A stretch of DNA of 64,000 bases from Pohlia nutans (taxonomy: Eukaryota > Streptophyta > Bryopsida > Bryales > Mniaceae), in the NCBI GenBank assembly GCA_022496805.1, contig CM040097.1, positions 19,706,072 through 19,770,071 on the forward strand, read 5' to 3'. The notes under the pieces are model-generated. The model did no database searches. It worked only from the letters and a program-made list of their open reading frames with translations, and was not told the DNA's origin. How positions within the stretch are numbered: the first letter of the stretch is position 1; the number at the start of each line of letters is the position of its first letter. The position numbers and the translations under genes were made by a program. Below are positions 1 to 10,800 of the stretch, piece by piece.

Positions 1-88
1 CAATACTTGGAAGTTGCAAGAAAGAAGAGATATGTTTCCGCTCTTGGCTTTTTGTGATAATCTCTTCATCATTAGATGAATCAATTCT

Positions 89-1410
89 TTATGAGTCGGT
101 ACCTTCTAACTCTACATTGTACTGTGTGCATTTCGGTAGTACAAGGGAAACTTCTTCAAAAATGTCTTGTACTTCTCTCAATTCCAATTCTTCGATGTAT
201 TCCACATTTGTTGTTGCAACTCCATGAGAAGGTTGGACTTCAGTATATATAGAACTAGGGTCCATTTTTCCATCTAATGCGTTTGGGTTAAGACGGAAAA
301 TACCGGTTGCCATAAAACCCCTTGTAATGTTGGTAGGACTCAAAGCCCTTTTTGATGCCATTGACACCCAACAAGCGAGGTCTTCCTTTTCAGGAACTCT
401 TCCCTTGTTGCTTAAGGTCCACTTATCCTTGTAGGCTCGATAAGCTACCTTAAACGGTTTGAAACAAGTTACATCTAATGGCTGAAGAACATGCGAAGTA
501 TGTGAAGGTAAGGTAACAATGTCTAAACCATTCATCATTGCCGTTTGTACTACATCGAGAGTGATATGACTGTTGTAGCCACCCAGAATGAGTAAGTGTC
601 TATTGGATAGATTGATAGCGGCTTCGCTCAATGACTTAATGAAATGATTAATCCAAGCTTTGAATATGTGTTTGGTCATCTAAGCTTTTGCTTGGACTGC
701 CATTGTTGCTCCCGGTTCGTTTGTTTTTTTTAGATAATTCCTCCTGCACCTTCTACCCTTAAAAAATATAGAAGTTAGGTCATCTACCCCCTTCTACATT
801 TATACAAGCTAGAACACTTAACCATTCTCTCTTGTCTGGTATGACCATATGCACTGACTTTGTCTATGTCCGTGATAATACAAATCTGCCCCCATCTTTA
901 CTTGCCTGGACCCCACTCTCGTCACAATTCCATATATTACTAGGAGGATAATTGTGACTCTTGTGTAAACTCTCTAGGTTCTGGTAGAAAGATTGTACAT
1001 TTTTCGGACATAGTTGTTTGGCTCTTTTTTGCTCTAAAGCTTGTGGTTTTTTTAGAGTGATTTCAGGATGTCTTCTGTTAAAACACTTAACCCATCAATT
1101 TCCCGGAATATCGTTACTGAATGGGTTTTCCCTCCCTTGTACAACTTCAACAACCTTTAACCGCAATTGGCCCATGCTAATTGGAAATCCTATTGCTTGT
1201 ATATTGTGAATGTATTTCACTAATTCATCCTCTTCATCTTCAGTGAAAACCCCCTTCTTCCCTCGTCTTCTCTCCAAATGTCACCCACGAACATGAAAAC
1301 GAAAGGATGTGTATGGAATCCCATTTATCCTAGCCGCAGATTTGATACTATACCTGTCATTAACATCTCTAATCGCTTTCTTGAGCTGTGCACTACTCCA
1401 CTTCCCGTTT
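89..1410 (-). pseudogene. Pogo/Tigger-like (Tc1/mariner) transposase, decayed
   Basis: Seen: read on the minus strand from about 1410 down, the pieces follow the pogo order. A psq-type helix-turn-helix (QLKKAIRDVNDRY, SIKSAARINGIPYTSF) lies at about 1285-1400. A CENP-B-type DNA-binding part (KKGVFTEDEEDELVKYI) lies at about 1200-1265. The DDE nuclease starts with NCDESG at about 912-929 and continues to PLDVTCFKPF at about 450-480. Known: this family cuts and pastes DNA with three acidic residues and targets TA. Broken: an in-frame TGA between the two HTH parts, several stops between 700 and 1100, and the second catalytic Asp is Gly (LILGGYNSH, about 570-595). The longest open stretch is 89-679. 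It cannot encode an active enzyme. I could not find the element's terminal repeats; it may run off the left edge. Confidence 0.85.
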
Positions 1411-1500
1411 TTTTTTTTCATTTGGAATGAGGAGGTTCTCGCATGTTAAAGGTTCCAAACGTACCTCTAGTTTTGTCTTCTTCATGTTGCTTTTGTGACC

Positions 1501-1978
1501 TCAACTCCATTGAACTCTTTGGATTATAACTAAGTTCCAACCTTCTTTCCCCGTTGGGATGAAGTCTCTTTTGTTGTGGAACATGCAGGGACTCCTCTCC
1601 ATCATCATCTTGTGTGTGAAGATTTTAGAAATCTCCGGCACTGAAGTCTCCAAATCCCCCGGTCCTTGAAATGTGCATTTGTACTTTTGTGGGACTAATT
1701 TTTCTTTCATATTGAACATCTTTTAAAACACTTTCTAAACCTTCTACAGCTATATCATGCCCTTTTTCACCGGAAGCCCCTAAACCGCTATCTTTTCTGT
1801 ATGGTTTGAAAACTCTCCCTCTTGTTGATCCTGCCTCTTTTACATGAAGTCTTCCTAACACTCGTGGAGGTGAAAGAGTGGGGGTAGGTGATCGTTCTTG
1901 TGGAATTGCTCTCTGTAATTTTCGCACTCTTAAAAAGTCTATGTCAAGTAACTCTTCATAAACATCTTCCGTCTCCAC
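1501..1978 (-). other. Coding-like stretch upstream of the pogo transposase
   Basis: Two overlapping open frames on the minus strand (1625-1978 and 1501-1719) lie just 5' of the psq helix-turn-helix. The first has an acidic start (ETEDVYEELLDIDF) followed by a basic, Ser/Pro-rich part. It may be a frameshifted N-terminal extension of the pogo element's protein or the tail of an unrelated gene. I recognise no domain. Confidence 0.3.
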
Positions 1979-2915
1979 TCTTTGCGCCCAATCTTAATCA
2001 TTTTTTTCCTCACTATCACTGTCACCTCCTAAACCATCGTCTTCCATGCTACTTCCCCAATCCCTCTTTCTATTCCCGTATGTCCACTCTTCCCCTTCAC
2101 TCTCAGATTCACCTAGATCTGAAGAACTCATCTTGCTACAATGGTATAAACACTTCAAAAAAACACTCACAACTCTACATGTAGGTGAAACTAATCATCT
2201 CAAGAAAGCACTTATCGTGCAATGTTGGTAAAAAAATTGTGCTGATGAAAACAAAGGGGAAGAAGTCTTAAGGCAGAAGAAGTGACGGCCATTAGCTATG
2301 GTCTTTTTATGAGCATTGAATATAACAATCAGCCGGCCATAACATAATCCAACATCCAATCGTAAGTGGTTTTAATTGTGACCTATTCTTATTGATGATA
2401 ATAACCGATGACGATCAAATTATGGGGCGTAGAAGATCTTTAAAATCGTGTTAGAATTCGGTAGTTGAACAACCTCTTTTGTACCATTTAACCCAGCTAA
2501 TGACAATGCGTCTCCATATCTTCATCTCTATGCAATTCATTTTGTAATTTCTATTCATTCTAAAATGGCCCCTTGATGAATGTATTGTTGGCTTTACTTC
2601 ATGTGAGGGACCCATTTGGTACCTCATGGATCATGTTTTGATCTATCTATAGGTGTTGGTTCATGAATTGTGGTGGGTTTAGAGCCCCCTACCTTAGAGG
2701 CCAAAGTCCAAAGGCCATCGCCCTCCAAAATGCCTACATGGCAGCACTTTTTAACCAAGGCGATGGACTCTCGAACGAAGTTTGGGTCGGACAAGAATAG
2801 AAACCCAACCATGGTCAAGAGGCTGTCGATTTTTTTCAATAAAAAATCAAACGAATGATTTTATTGCCTATTTTCAGCCCATTTCTTTGAACTCTCAATA
2901 AAGTTTGGCCACTCA
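1979..2915. other. No gene seen
   Basis: Mostly low-complexity AT-rich sequence. A short stretch near 2680-2700 resembles the end sequence of the fold-back element at 48933-49150 (a gag-ccc-ctacctta-like string), but no matching second end was found. Confidence 0.4.
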
Positions 2916-3216
2916 AGGCCCATTCACACCAGTCGCTTGAACGTGCGTGCGTTGGGAATCTGCGTTAGTCAAGGTAAATAGATGGTGAAAATAAATCATA
3001 GTTTAATGAAATCTACAGTGATGGAGATGCAAGTAAATAGCTTCACAACGCAAAAAAGAGATGGCAGTGAATTTGCGGCAGCAGAATGCAGTTGAACAGT
3101 GCCGCACAATGTTTGCAGCAGGATAAGACAAGTTCAAAATAATAAATCATTTCTCCAATTTACCCACCCGATATTCAAGAACGGACTTGCATTGGATTTC
3201 TGGTGTGAATGGGCCA
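2916..3216. mobile_element. PIF/Harbinger-like MITE, copy 1 (TIR GGCCCATTCACACCAG)
   Basis: The sequence starts AGGCCCATTCACACCAG and its other end, reverse-complemented, reads TGGCCCATTCACACCAG: a 17-bp terminal inverted repeat with only the first base differing. Both sides are flanked by TCA (2913-2915 and 3217-3219), a 3-bp target duplication as made by PIF/Harbinger transposases. It is 301 bp long and non-coding. A second copy with the same end sequence and a 3-bp duplication sits at 34618-34925. Confidence 0.75.
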
Positions 3217-3960
3217 TCAATCCCATGGCCTCTCGACTTGGACGGCCATAGTGTGAAGCGGCCCTTAGAACAAGGAGTTGCCAGCCCAAGACCAACGAAT
3301 TCACCTGACCAGCAGATTCAAGTATTCAACAGTACTATTGCAAGCACGTTTCTGGATCCAAGAAGCTGTAACGATGTGCTTATTCAATGCCATGCTACAG
3401 CAATATGAATATCCCTTGGATCTCCACAAGATGCACATCCAATCACTGCCCTCAAATTCCGAGCGCCTATTCTCGGCCCAGTGCTTAATCTGCACATGAA
3501 TCTGCATCATTTCCAGCTAGCAAGGTATGATTCTTGATCCAGCTTGACACTGAATCTGAATCTCCACATGTCTTACATACCCTTCTCAAATCTCCTCCAC
3601 ACAAACTTCCCCGTTGACCTTGGCTCCTTCAGAGTCGGCACAGTTCCCGTTCCCTCACGTTGACTTTCGCGTCGGTAGAGATTCAGTCAGATAAACCTCC
3701 CCTGACACTGGAGGGAGGTCGAAGCTCATTCACTTATACCCTCCCCGGCACACCCCCTCCCCCTGGAGGCTTACTAGTATTTTATTATTTTTGACACAAA
3801 TGAACTGGAGGTTTTACTAACGAAAGTACTTGCAGAGCTACGTCGATTTAAACCACAAGCATTTCCAGAATGGCTTTTGTCAGAGTCTCCACTGAATTTG
3901 ATTGAATCAGTCGTGGGTGCGGCGGCCAGTGATTGCTGAAGTTCCCCCCACCCCAGTGAT
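3217..3960. other. Upstream region of the dirigent-like gene
   Basis: No gene. There is a C-rich stretch at about 3740-3770, then sequence running into the core promoter. Small open frames here have no recognisable content. Confidence 0.4.
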
Positions 3961-3961
3961 G

Positions 3962-3969
3962 TATATAAT
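3962..3969 (+). promoter_or_regulatory. TATA box of the dirigent-like gene
   Basis: TATATAAT lies about 95 bp upstream of the start codon at 4061, a normal distance for a plant TATA box plus a short leader. Transcription probably begins near 3995. Confidence 0.6.
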
Positions 3970-4060
3970 CGCATAAGCCTTGGCTGATTAAACACGATCA
4001 TCTAGACAGGCTTCTCTCTGTCTGTCAACGAGTTATCCTTCGTCGATCAGTTTGCTAGCA

Positions 4061-5138
4061 ATGGCGGCTCCCTCAGTTTTCTTGGTGGCTTTGGTAGCGC
4101 TGGTTCTGGCGACTGGAATCAGTGCTCACAAGGACCCCAAGCACAAGACGCATAATGTGACGTTTTATGCGCACGAGGCGATCAACACGGGCGCTGATGC
4201 CACGGGACTCATCGTTGCTGGACCCGGCGGTAACACGGACAAGCTGCAGTTTGGCGCTCTGGTAGTGGTGAACGACCTGCTCACGGCGACTGCAGATCCC
4301 GCGTCTACCCCGATCGGAAAGTTGCAGGGATTGTATGTGCTCGATGGAAGCAGGAAGTACCGCGCCCAAGTCACTATCATCATCGACCAGCCCGGCGACT
4401 TGGTTGAGACCACCTACGAGGTACCGATCGAATTCCAGCATTCTATTCCTGTTTCCAAGCTTCTGTATGTGCATTTCCAATGACACCTTGATGTGCATTC
4501 GATCTGCTGGTTGACTTCTGTACCTGCATTGTAATATAACAGGACTTTTGATTTGTTAGTGCATATGGTTCTGCATGGGCATGCATTGTGATGACACTTT
4601 GCAATTGATACTTTTTTATTCGCTTCGATCTGTAAGTGCAGTAACTATAATGACACTTTGATATGTTAGTATGCTTGTGTAGCTGCATTTTAGTGTCATT
4701 TTGAATTGTTAGTATGCATCTGTACGTGCTATTTAATGGCACTATGGTCTGTTAGTATGCTTCTGTATGTGCTCTCTAACGACATTTTCATATGTAGGTA
4801 TAACGCCATATTGATTATATTGGCCAACCCCTGTTATTTTTCTAGTGTACCATGTTATGGGCATGTGTCTGTTGAGTTTTAGATGGGGCTCCTTTTATAT
4901 ATGCATGTTCTCTATTGTATTGACATTTTGGTGACTTTTTTTTGGTGGTTTTCAGGTTATCGGTCAGCGAGCTTCGTTCAATGTCACCAACGACAGGCAG
5001 TTAGCAGTGGTGGCTGGAACTGGAAACTACCTGGGCCAGAAGGGATATGCCATCGTGTCTACCGTGTCGCAGACGCTTGTGGGTACCTTGGGCGCTCAGT
5101 ACAACGTTCAGAAATGGACCCTTGTTGTTGGAAAGTAG
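4061..5138 (+). CDS. Dirigent-like secreted protein, two exons
   Basis: Role (family knowledge): dirigent proteins act in the cell wall space and steer the stereochemistry of phenoxy-radical coupling in lignan and related pathways; the substrate here is unknown. Seen: exon 1 is 4061-4420 and exon 2 is 4956-5138. The donor is GAG|GTACCG and the acceptor TTCAG|GTT, phase 0, giving 180 residues, the usual family length. Residues 1 to about 23 form a signal peptide (FLVALVALVLATGISA). The dirigent fold is marked by VTFYAHE, GLYVLDGS and, in exon 2, VVAGTGNYLGQKGYAIV. ATG 4061 is chosen because the hydrophobic leader begins there; an in-frame TTG at 4052 is not needed. Without splicing the frame would end at 4483 and lose the conserved C-terminal half. 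The intron carries a degenerate tandem repeat. It has a TATA box upstream and a polyadenylation motif downstream. It appears intact. Confidence 0.9.
4457..4800 (+). repeat. Degenerate tandem repeat filling the dirigent intron
   Basis: About seven diverged copies of a roughly 42-57 bp unit follow one another. Each has a core like GCTTCTGTATGTGC, then about 10 bp, then TGACACTTTGAT and GTTAGTATG. Copies start near 4457, 4514, 4566, 4623, 4671, 4713 and 4755. The repeat begins inside sequence that would extend the exon 1 frame, just after the splice donor. Confidence 0.65.
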
Positions 5139-5253
5139 AATGAGTGACAAACTGACAGAGCCATTTTTGCTATGTCCATCACTGTAGCTTCCAGTACTAT
5201 CCATTCATCAACATTGTTGACCCATTTTGAATTGCTGCCGAGAACTGACAAAA

Positions 5254-5259
5254 AATAAA
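5254..5259 (+). terminator. Polyadenylation signal of the dirigent-like gene
   Basis: AATAAA lies 116 bp after the stop codon, inside an A-rich stretch and followed by T-rich sequence. Confidence 0.55.
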
Positions 5260-7585
5260 ATCGAGACTGATGATTGTTTCTTTGATTGTGATTGAACATC
5301 TCTGTACAACTTGCTTGAAGAAATCAGTTCCCATTGCGCTGCCATAGATAGAGTCTAGACTCTGTGTGATGTCCATGTTCCCTTCATCTCAACTTTTCAA
5401 ATATAATTAACTGGAACTGCACTGAAATCACCATATACTGTGGCCCACAGTATTTATGAGAGGCTTTACCAATATTCCAGTGGTAAAATTCATCCAAATC
5501 TGATGAACATTTGCTCGAATAGATGAGAATTTGTCCAAGTCGATGAATATACCCATGCCATTCACCTATCCATAGTGTATGGTGATTTCAGTGTAATGAA
5601 GGGAGTCCACGCTATGGTGGGCTCACTGCTCATATTTGGTATCTTCAAAGAAATAGCACTGTGTTGCTAGACTCTATTCAACGTAACATTCATTAGCAGA
5701 GCTTAGCTCTACATTGGGCTCCCAACGAATCTCAAGCATATTTTGACAAAGTAAATGAGTAGCTACCCTTGTTTACACGGAGCTGAAAGTGGGGAACCTA
5801 GAGTTGTAAATGAGTAGCACATGTCCACTATCTCATTTGTAGGCAAAGGAGTAATGAATGTAGATCCTCTTTTTGAAAAACGCTGATGTATTTTATGTTT
5901 TTCATGTGTCCACCCCAATTTCCTCTCCATCTCATGTTCACCCACTTTACTTATCTTGTTGGATGAAGCTAAAAGCCATTCCCAACACATGCTACTGAAT
6001 GTTATGAATTTAATATGACTGAGTGAAGGATTTTAAAAATCTCAAATCGTTTGCACAAAAGCTTTTGTCTTGAGTAATAGAGTTTACTGAAAAGAAGAGA
6101 GAAGACATGTTAGGTGAGGTGAGTCCGACCCGTATCTAAGGCAGCCAAGCAAACTGGCATGGTTTCCAAAAAATCCAAAATAGAAAGGATTGTGAACTAG
6201 TTTTGCCGTCACAAAGGAGGCAAAATTGAGACTAAGGTGAGTTCACAAAGAGCCCAGGCTTGGAGGCGATGGCCCACATCCAATGTGTGATGATGGCAAG
6301 GCATGTGAAAAACTTGAAATATAATTAGGTGACTGATCTGATTAGTTGGCTCTGACAACTTAGAGCTCATGTCTAAAATTGAAGTTGGAGGGTGTTGAGT
6401 TCACTATTTGATTTGATTTCGGTTTCACTCAAAGAGGACATAGACTCTGGTTTCCTCATATTTTGGGGGTCAGATCACCTGTTCTGATTTCCGTTAACTC
6501 AGACATTGTCACTGCAAGTTAAGGCGAGTTAAAGCTTTTTAATTTAATAAAGAGTCCATGTCAGACATGGCATGCAAGTTTATGACCTACATGATATGCG
6601 CTTTTGTTTGGTGTGATCATCTGCCTTTCAACATTTGAAACAGAGATGGTCACCTTCGTTAAAAATGGCATGTTTCAAACACAGGGAGCTCACAGTGGTT
6701 TCCCTGTGTGTGTTTCCCGGTGAGTGACATTTTTCCTGCCGAGCCTCAAAAGTTGACAATTGTTAAACTTTCCTTTTACAAGCAAGTGAGCCAACATTAA
6801 GCTGGTGAGTAAGCAGCTTTTACCCTAAAGGATCAGAGCGTTTGTCCTCAAAAACACTCCAACATTTGTTGCTAATTTTACCCCCATGAAAATATTACAA
6901 AAAACATGTTACTTTTACCTTCTAATCGCAAGATCTTGTCCTAAACTACTTGAAAAACATCCATAACAAAGTTCGTTGAATTCGACTTCACGGATTGCAA
7001 GATAATTGCGTTTGATGGAAAAAAAACACCCCAAAAAAACACCTACTCAAAAATTTCAGATGCGTTTGACCGTGGCTTCTTCAAAAAACTTCACTACCAA
7101 AATCCATCGCACTTTGCTTTCACATTCTATATGATGTTACTTAGTTGCACATGTTACTTCTTGGGGAGATCACACCCCCTTAGGTTTCATAATCACGTGC
7201 GATCAAAATTTGCTACCCTATATTATATGCCATAAATAATTTTAAAAATTATGATAATTTTTCTACATATACATAACCATTGATAATAGCTTTTGTATAT
7301 TTTTTTGAAATTTTTCGTCATCTTCATTTTTTGTAGTAATTGTTTTAGTTCAATTCTACGTCATTCTAGTTAGAAACGGTATGTTTTATTAAAAATAACA
7401 AATCATCAAATTTGGTTACCATTTTTTTATTATGTAATAGATACCGTGTATATCTACTCATGAAAAAAATTGATAAAATTTTGACCCATTTCGGTGATGC
7501 TTTAGTAAAAAGTAGATTTTTTTTTCTCACACGTGGTGTTCAACTTGACAATGGAGTGCACCCCCCGGGTGTTACTTAGTGGATG
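5260..7585. other. Intergenic, no gene seen
   Basis: About 2.3 kb with only short open frames and no recognisable domain, terminal repeats or RNA gene. Confidence 0.4.
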
Positions 7586-7809
7586 ATGGCCTGATATGGG
7601 TATCCCTCCGTAAATAGTGTGATTCTCTAGAAATATCTTTTTGGTAAGAAAAGAACATTGGAAAATTACAAATATTAGAGGGTGTTATAGACACCATGGC
7701 TGCAACTATATACATGGTGTTAAAGACAGAATTTCTAACACACATAAATTGAGTCAAACATAAGTCATACTATGTGAGACGCATAAAAGCGGTACCCATA
7801 TCAGGCCAT
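7586..7809. mobile_element. Short inverted-repeat element (MITE candidate)
   Basis: ATGGCCTGATATGGGTA at 7586-7602 is repeated exactly as its reverse complement at 7793-7809, giving a 224-bp unit with 17-bp perfect ends. No clear target duplication was found, so the superfamily is open. It encodes nothing. Confidence 0.55.
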
Positions 7810-10800
7810 TCCCTATGTACCAATTTTTGTTGCGTTTGGAGATGTTTAGGATGTTGAAGAACACTCTGCATCTGTTAGGGGTTTAAAAGCTTAGAACATA
7901 ATTTTTGTTTTTGGAATTGCAATATTTTAAACTTTCATTATTCAAAATACAGTGAAACATAAGTACATTCCACCCTCAATAGAATGGCAAAAAAAAATTT
8001 GAATTTTTTTTAGATCTCCAAGTTTTAGAAGACATGTAGCATATTTCTAAGAATTTTAGGGATTAGGGGGAATAAAAGGTGGAAGAAGGGAATTGAAGTG
8101 CCACCTCATCCAACCCATTCCAATGTTCGTGACCCCACTAATTTCCAAGAGGAGGTTGAAGACCCTCAAGGTGGATTGTCACGTGGTAGTCCCTTATTAG
8201 ACAATTTGCCTATTTTTTTATTTTACTTTATTTTTTAAATTTTAGAAATAAGAATTTTTAATCCTAAAATTTTGATTTAAATTTATATATAATAATCTTT
8301 AATTTTAAAAGTATAATTTCTAATTTAAAAAATAATAATTTTCAATTATTATTTTTTTACTTTTTTATTTTTTAATGGGGTTGTCTATTGCCCCCCATCA
8401 TCAATAAACTGGGGGCGGATAAATGTAGTGTGATTTTCATGTGAAAATCATGCAACATCATTATGACATGGATCTCATGCAAAGCTCGTGCACTCTGTAA
8501 CATGAGGTTCATGTTGCATTGGCAAGCACTAATTACTTTCTTCTTCTTTTTGACACAAAGGAGCTAATCACTAATTATTTGGATAATTTGTGTCATTTTA
8601 ACATAGAAATCATGCCATCATTCCATTCTAAACTTCGGCAACCATAGATCTCGTGTGATTTCAATGTCAAGGTCCATGCTAGTTTCATACCATTTTCACA
8701 TCAGAATGATGCCCCTATTTTTATTGATGATAGTCCACCCCATGAAGTCTTTCTTCTTGAAGTCTCCTGTTGCACACTCCACCCTCCCAACCGATACAAC
8801 AATGAAGAAACTCTAAACCAAATGTCTCTCTTTTGATCAACACAAGGCAACCTAAAAACCACAACGAGCACACTGTAATCTCCGCATCCACATGGTAGTT
8901 GACAGTTTTTCATTGCGCTATGTCATAATTTAAACCTTGCAATTGCACGAAAAATTGGCTCCACATTCGTCTCCTTCAATCCGAGCAACAAGCGCGAGGA
9001 AAATAGAAACAACAGAACAAGCGATCGATCGAGAGGGAGGAAGAGAGGAAGACCGCTTGCTTTTCTTGTGAGCGTTTTAGGGTTTACAGGGTTTATACCT
9101 TCCAAATAGACTTCGTTCACCCTCATTCATACTCGTTCTTTGCCATTCATCCACATTCATCCATGTTCATTCGTTCATCCACGTTTGTTTGAGTTTGTTC
9201 AAATTGTGACACGTACCCCCTTCAACGCTCCTTAGCCATCAACAATCAATTAATTAAGTGCCAAACAAAAATTAAAAAATAATGCATAGTATCTACGGAG
9301 TAATCAACATTGTCTACTAGGATTATATATTGTGGGCCTCGTTCATTAGCAATGTAGGGGATTAATTCAAGCAACGTTACAACTTGGTTCAAAGTTCAAA
9401 CCCTAAATATTTTTGAATTTATACGGGTCCAAAATTGCTCAGAAATTCTCTTTTTAATAGTAATGCTAGGATCTTCATCTTTTCATATTTTTTTGACGGA
9501 TGCAATTTATTACAACATTTCTAAAATATTAATTAATTTATTAAAAATTCAAACTTTAGAATGACGACTGATTGCGATATCATACTACCTAAACTCCTAA
9601 ATAAGTTTATTTGCAACCCTTTTAAAAAGTGGAATTTCATTTTTTTCAAACTTTTAAGGTAAATAATGAGAATATTCCATAAGTTATACTCCTTCTGTTT
9701 CCAAATTAAAAACACCTTTGAGAACTAAAAGTAGTATTTCCACTGGATTTTTATTTTGGAACAAAGGGACTGTTATTTTATAATATGCTGGAAAAATGAG
9801 ATGAAAGTACATGAAAAATAATTCAAAAATAATTCCATATATTTATTTTTAAATTAAAATTAAATAGGAGATATATACCTTTTAAAAAAAGTTAAAAACT
9901 AAAAAATTAGTAAATTAGTAAATTTTGCAAGTAAATTGGGCAACGCCTCGGGGTTGCACTATACTAAACATGTACGAGTATACGTGAGTGCACAGAAGAG
10001 GTATTAATTTGAACACTGCCGTATTACGTATTAATTTAAATTAGCTAATTAGAATTGAGAGAATCATGGGAGCATAACTTGAAATAAACTTATGATATCA
10101 CGTACAAAGAAGAAAAAAATTGGAGGTTATAAGTAATATAGATATTTTGGATATATTCTAATATATTGTTTAAGTGATTATATAAAATATTTGATATTAT
10201 ACCTTAAATATTATTGAAATAAAATTTTGAGCTCCTACATTTCAAATAAAAAGGAAATAGAATGTTTTTTTGAATAGAAATTGAGATAGAAATAAAATCA
10301 AACTATATTTGATTACATGTATTTTTTCAAGACATGGATAGTAACGCCTATAGTAATGAATCAACTTTCTTCTGTAAAGATGGACTAATTTTATTACATT
10401 AAAAAAGAAAAGGATAGGAACTTAGAGTAAGTACTAAATTTATTTTCATTTGCCCAAAAATCTAAGTTGAGATTGAAAGTCTTCAAATTCTTATAAATTT
10501 TGCAATATGCATTTGAATCATATAAAACAAAAAATGCATATTAATAATAACAATAATTATTCTTATTATCACAATTCTTTTGCATTTTCAAAACATTGAA
10601 AAGAATTGAAGATTCCAATAATTACAAAGCTTGACTATATAAAAACAAATAGTGTGTTGTTAGAAAAAGAAGGCTACAATGAAAATTGCTAATCATTCAA
10701 CAATAGCCTCTAATATAAAGCAACAAATGAACACCATGCACATGAAAAGTAAAAAAATTGGCCCACTTCAAAAAATTTAAAAAAATGCTTATACTAATTT

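Noticed and set aside
4073..4498. 141-residue frame antisense to the dirigent gene
   Set aside because: Shadow of the real coding exon on the opposite strand.
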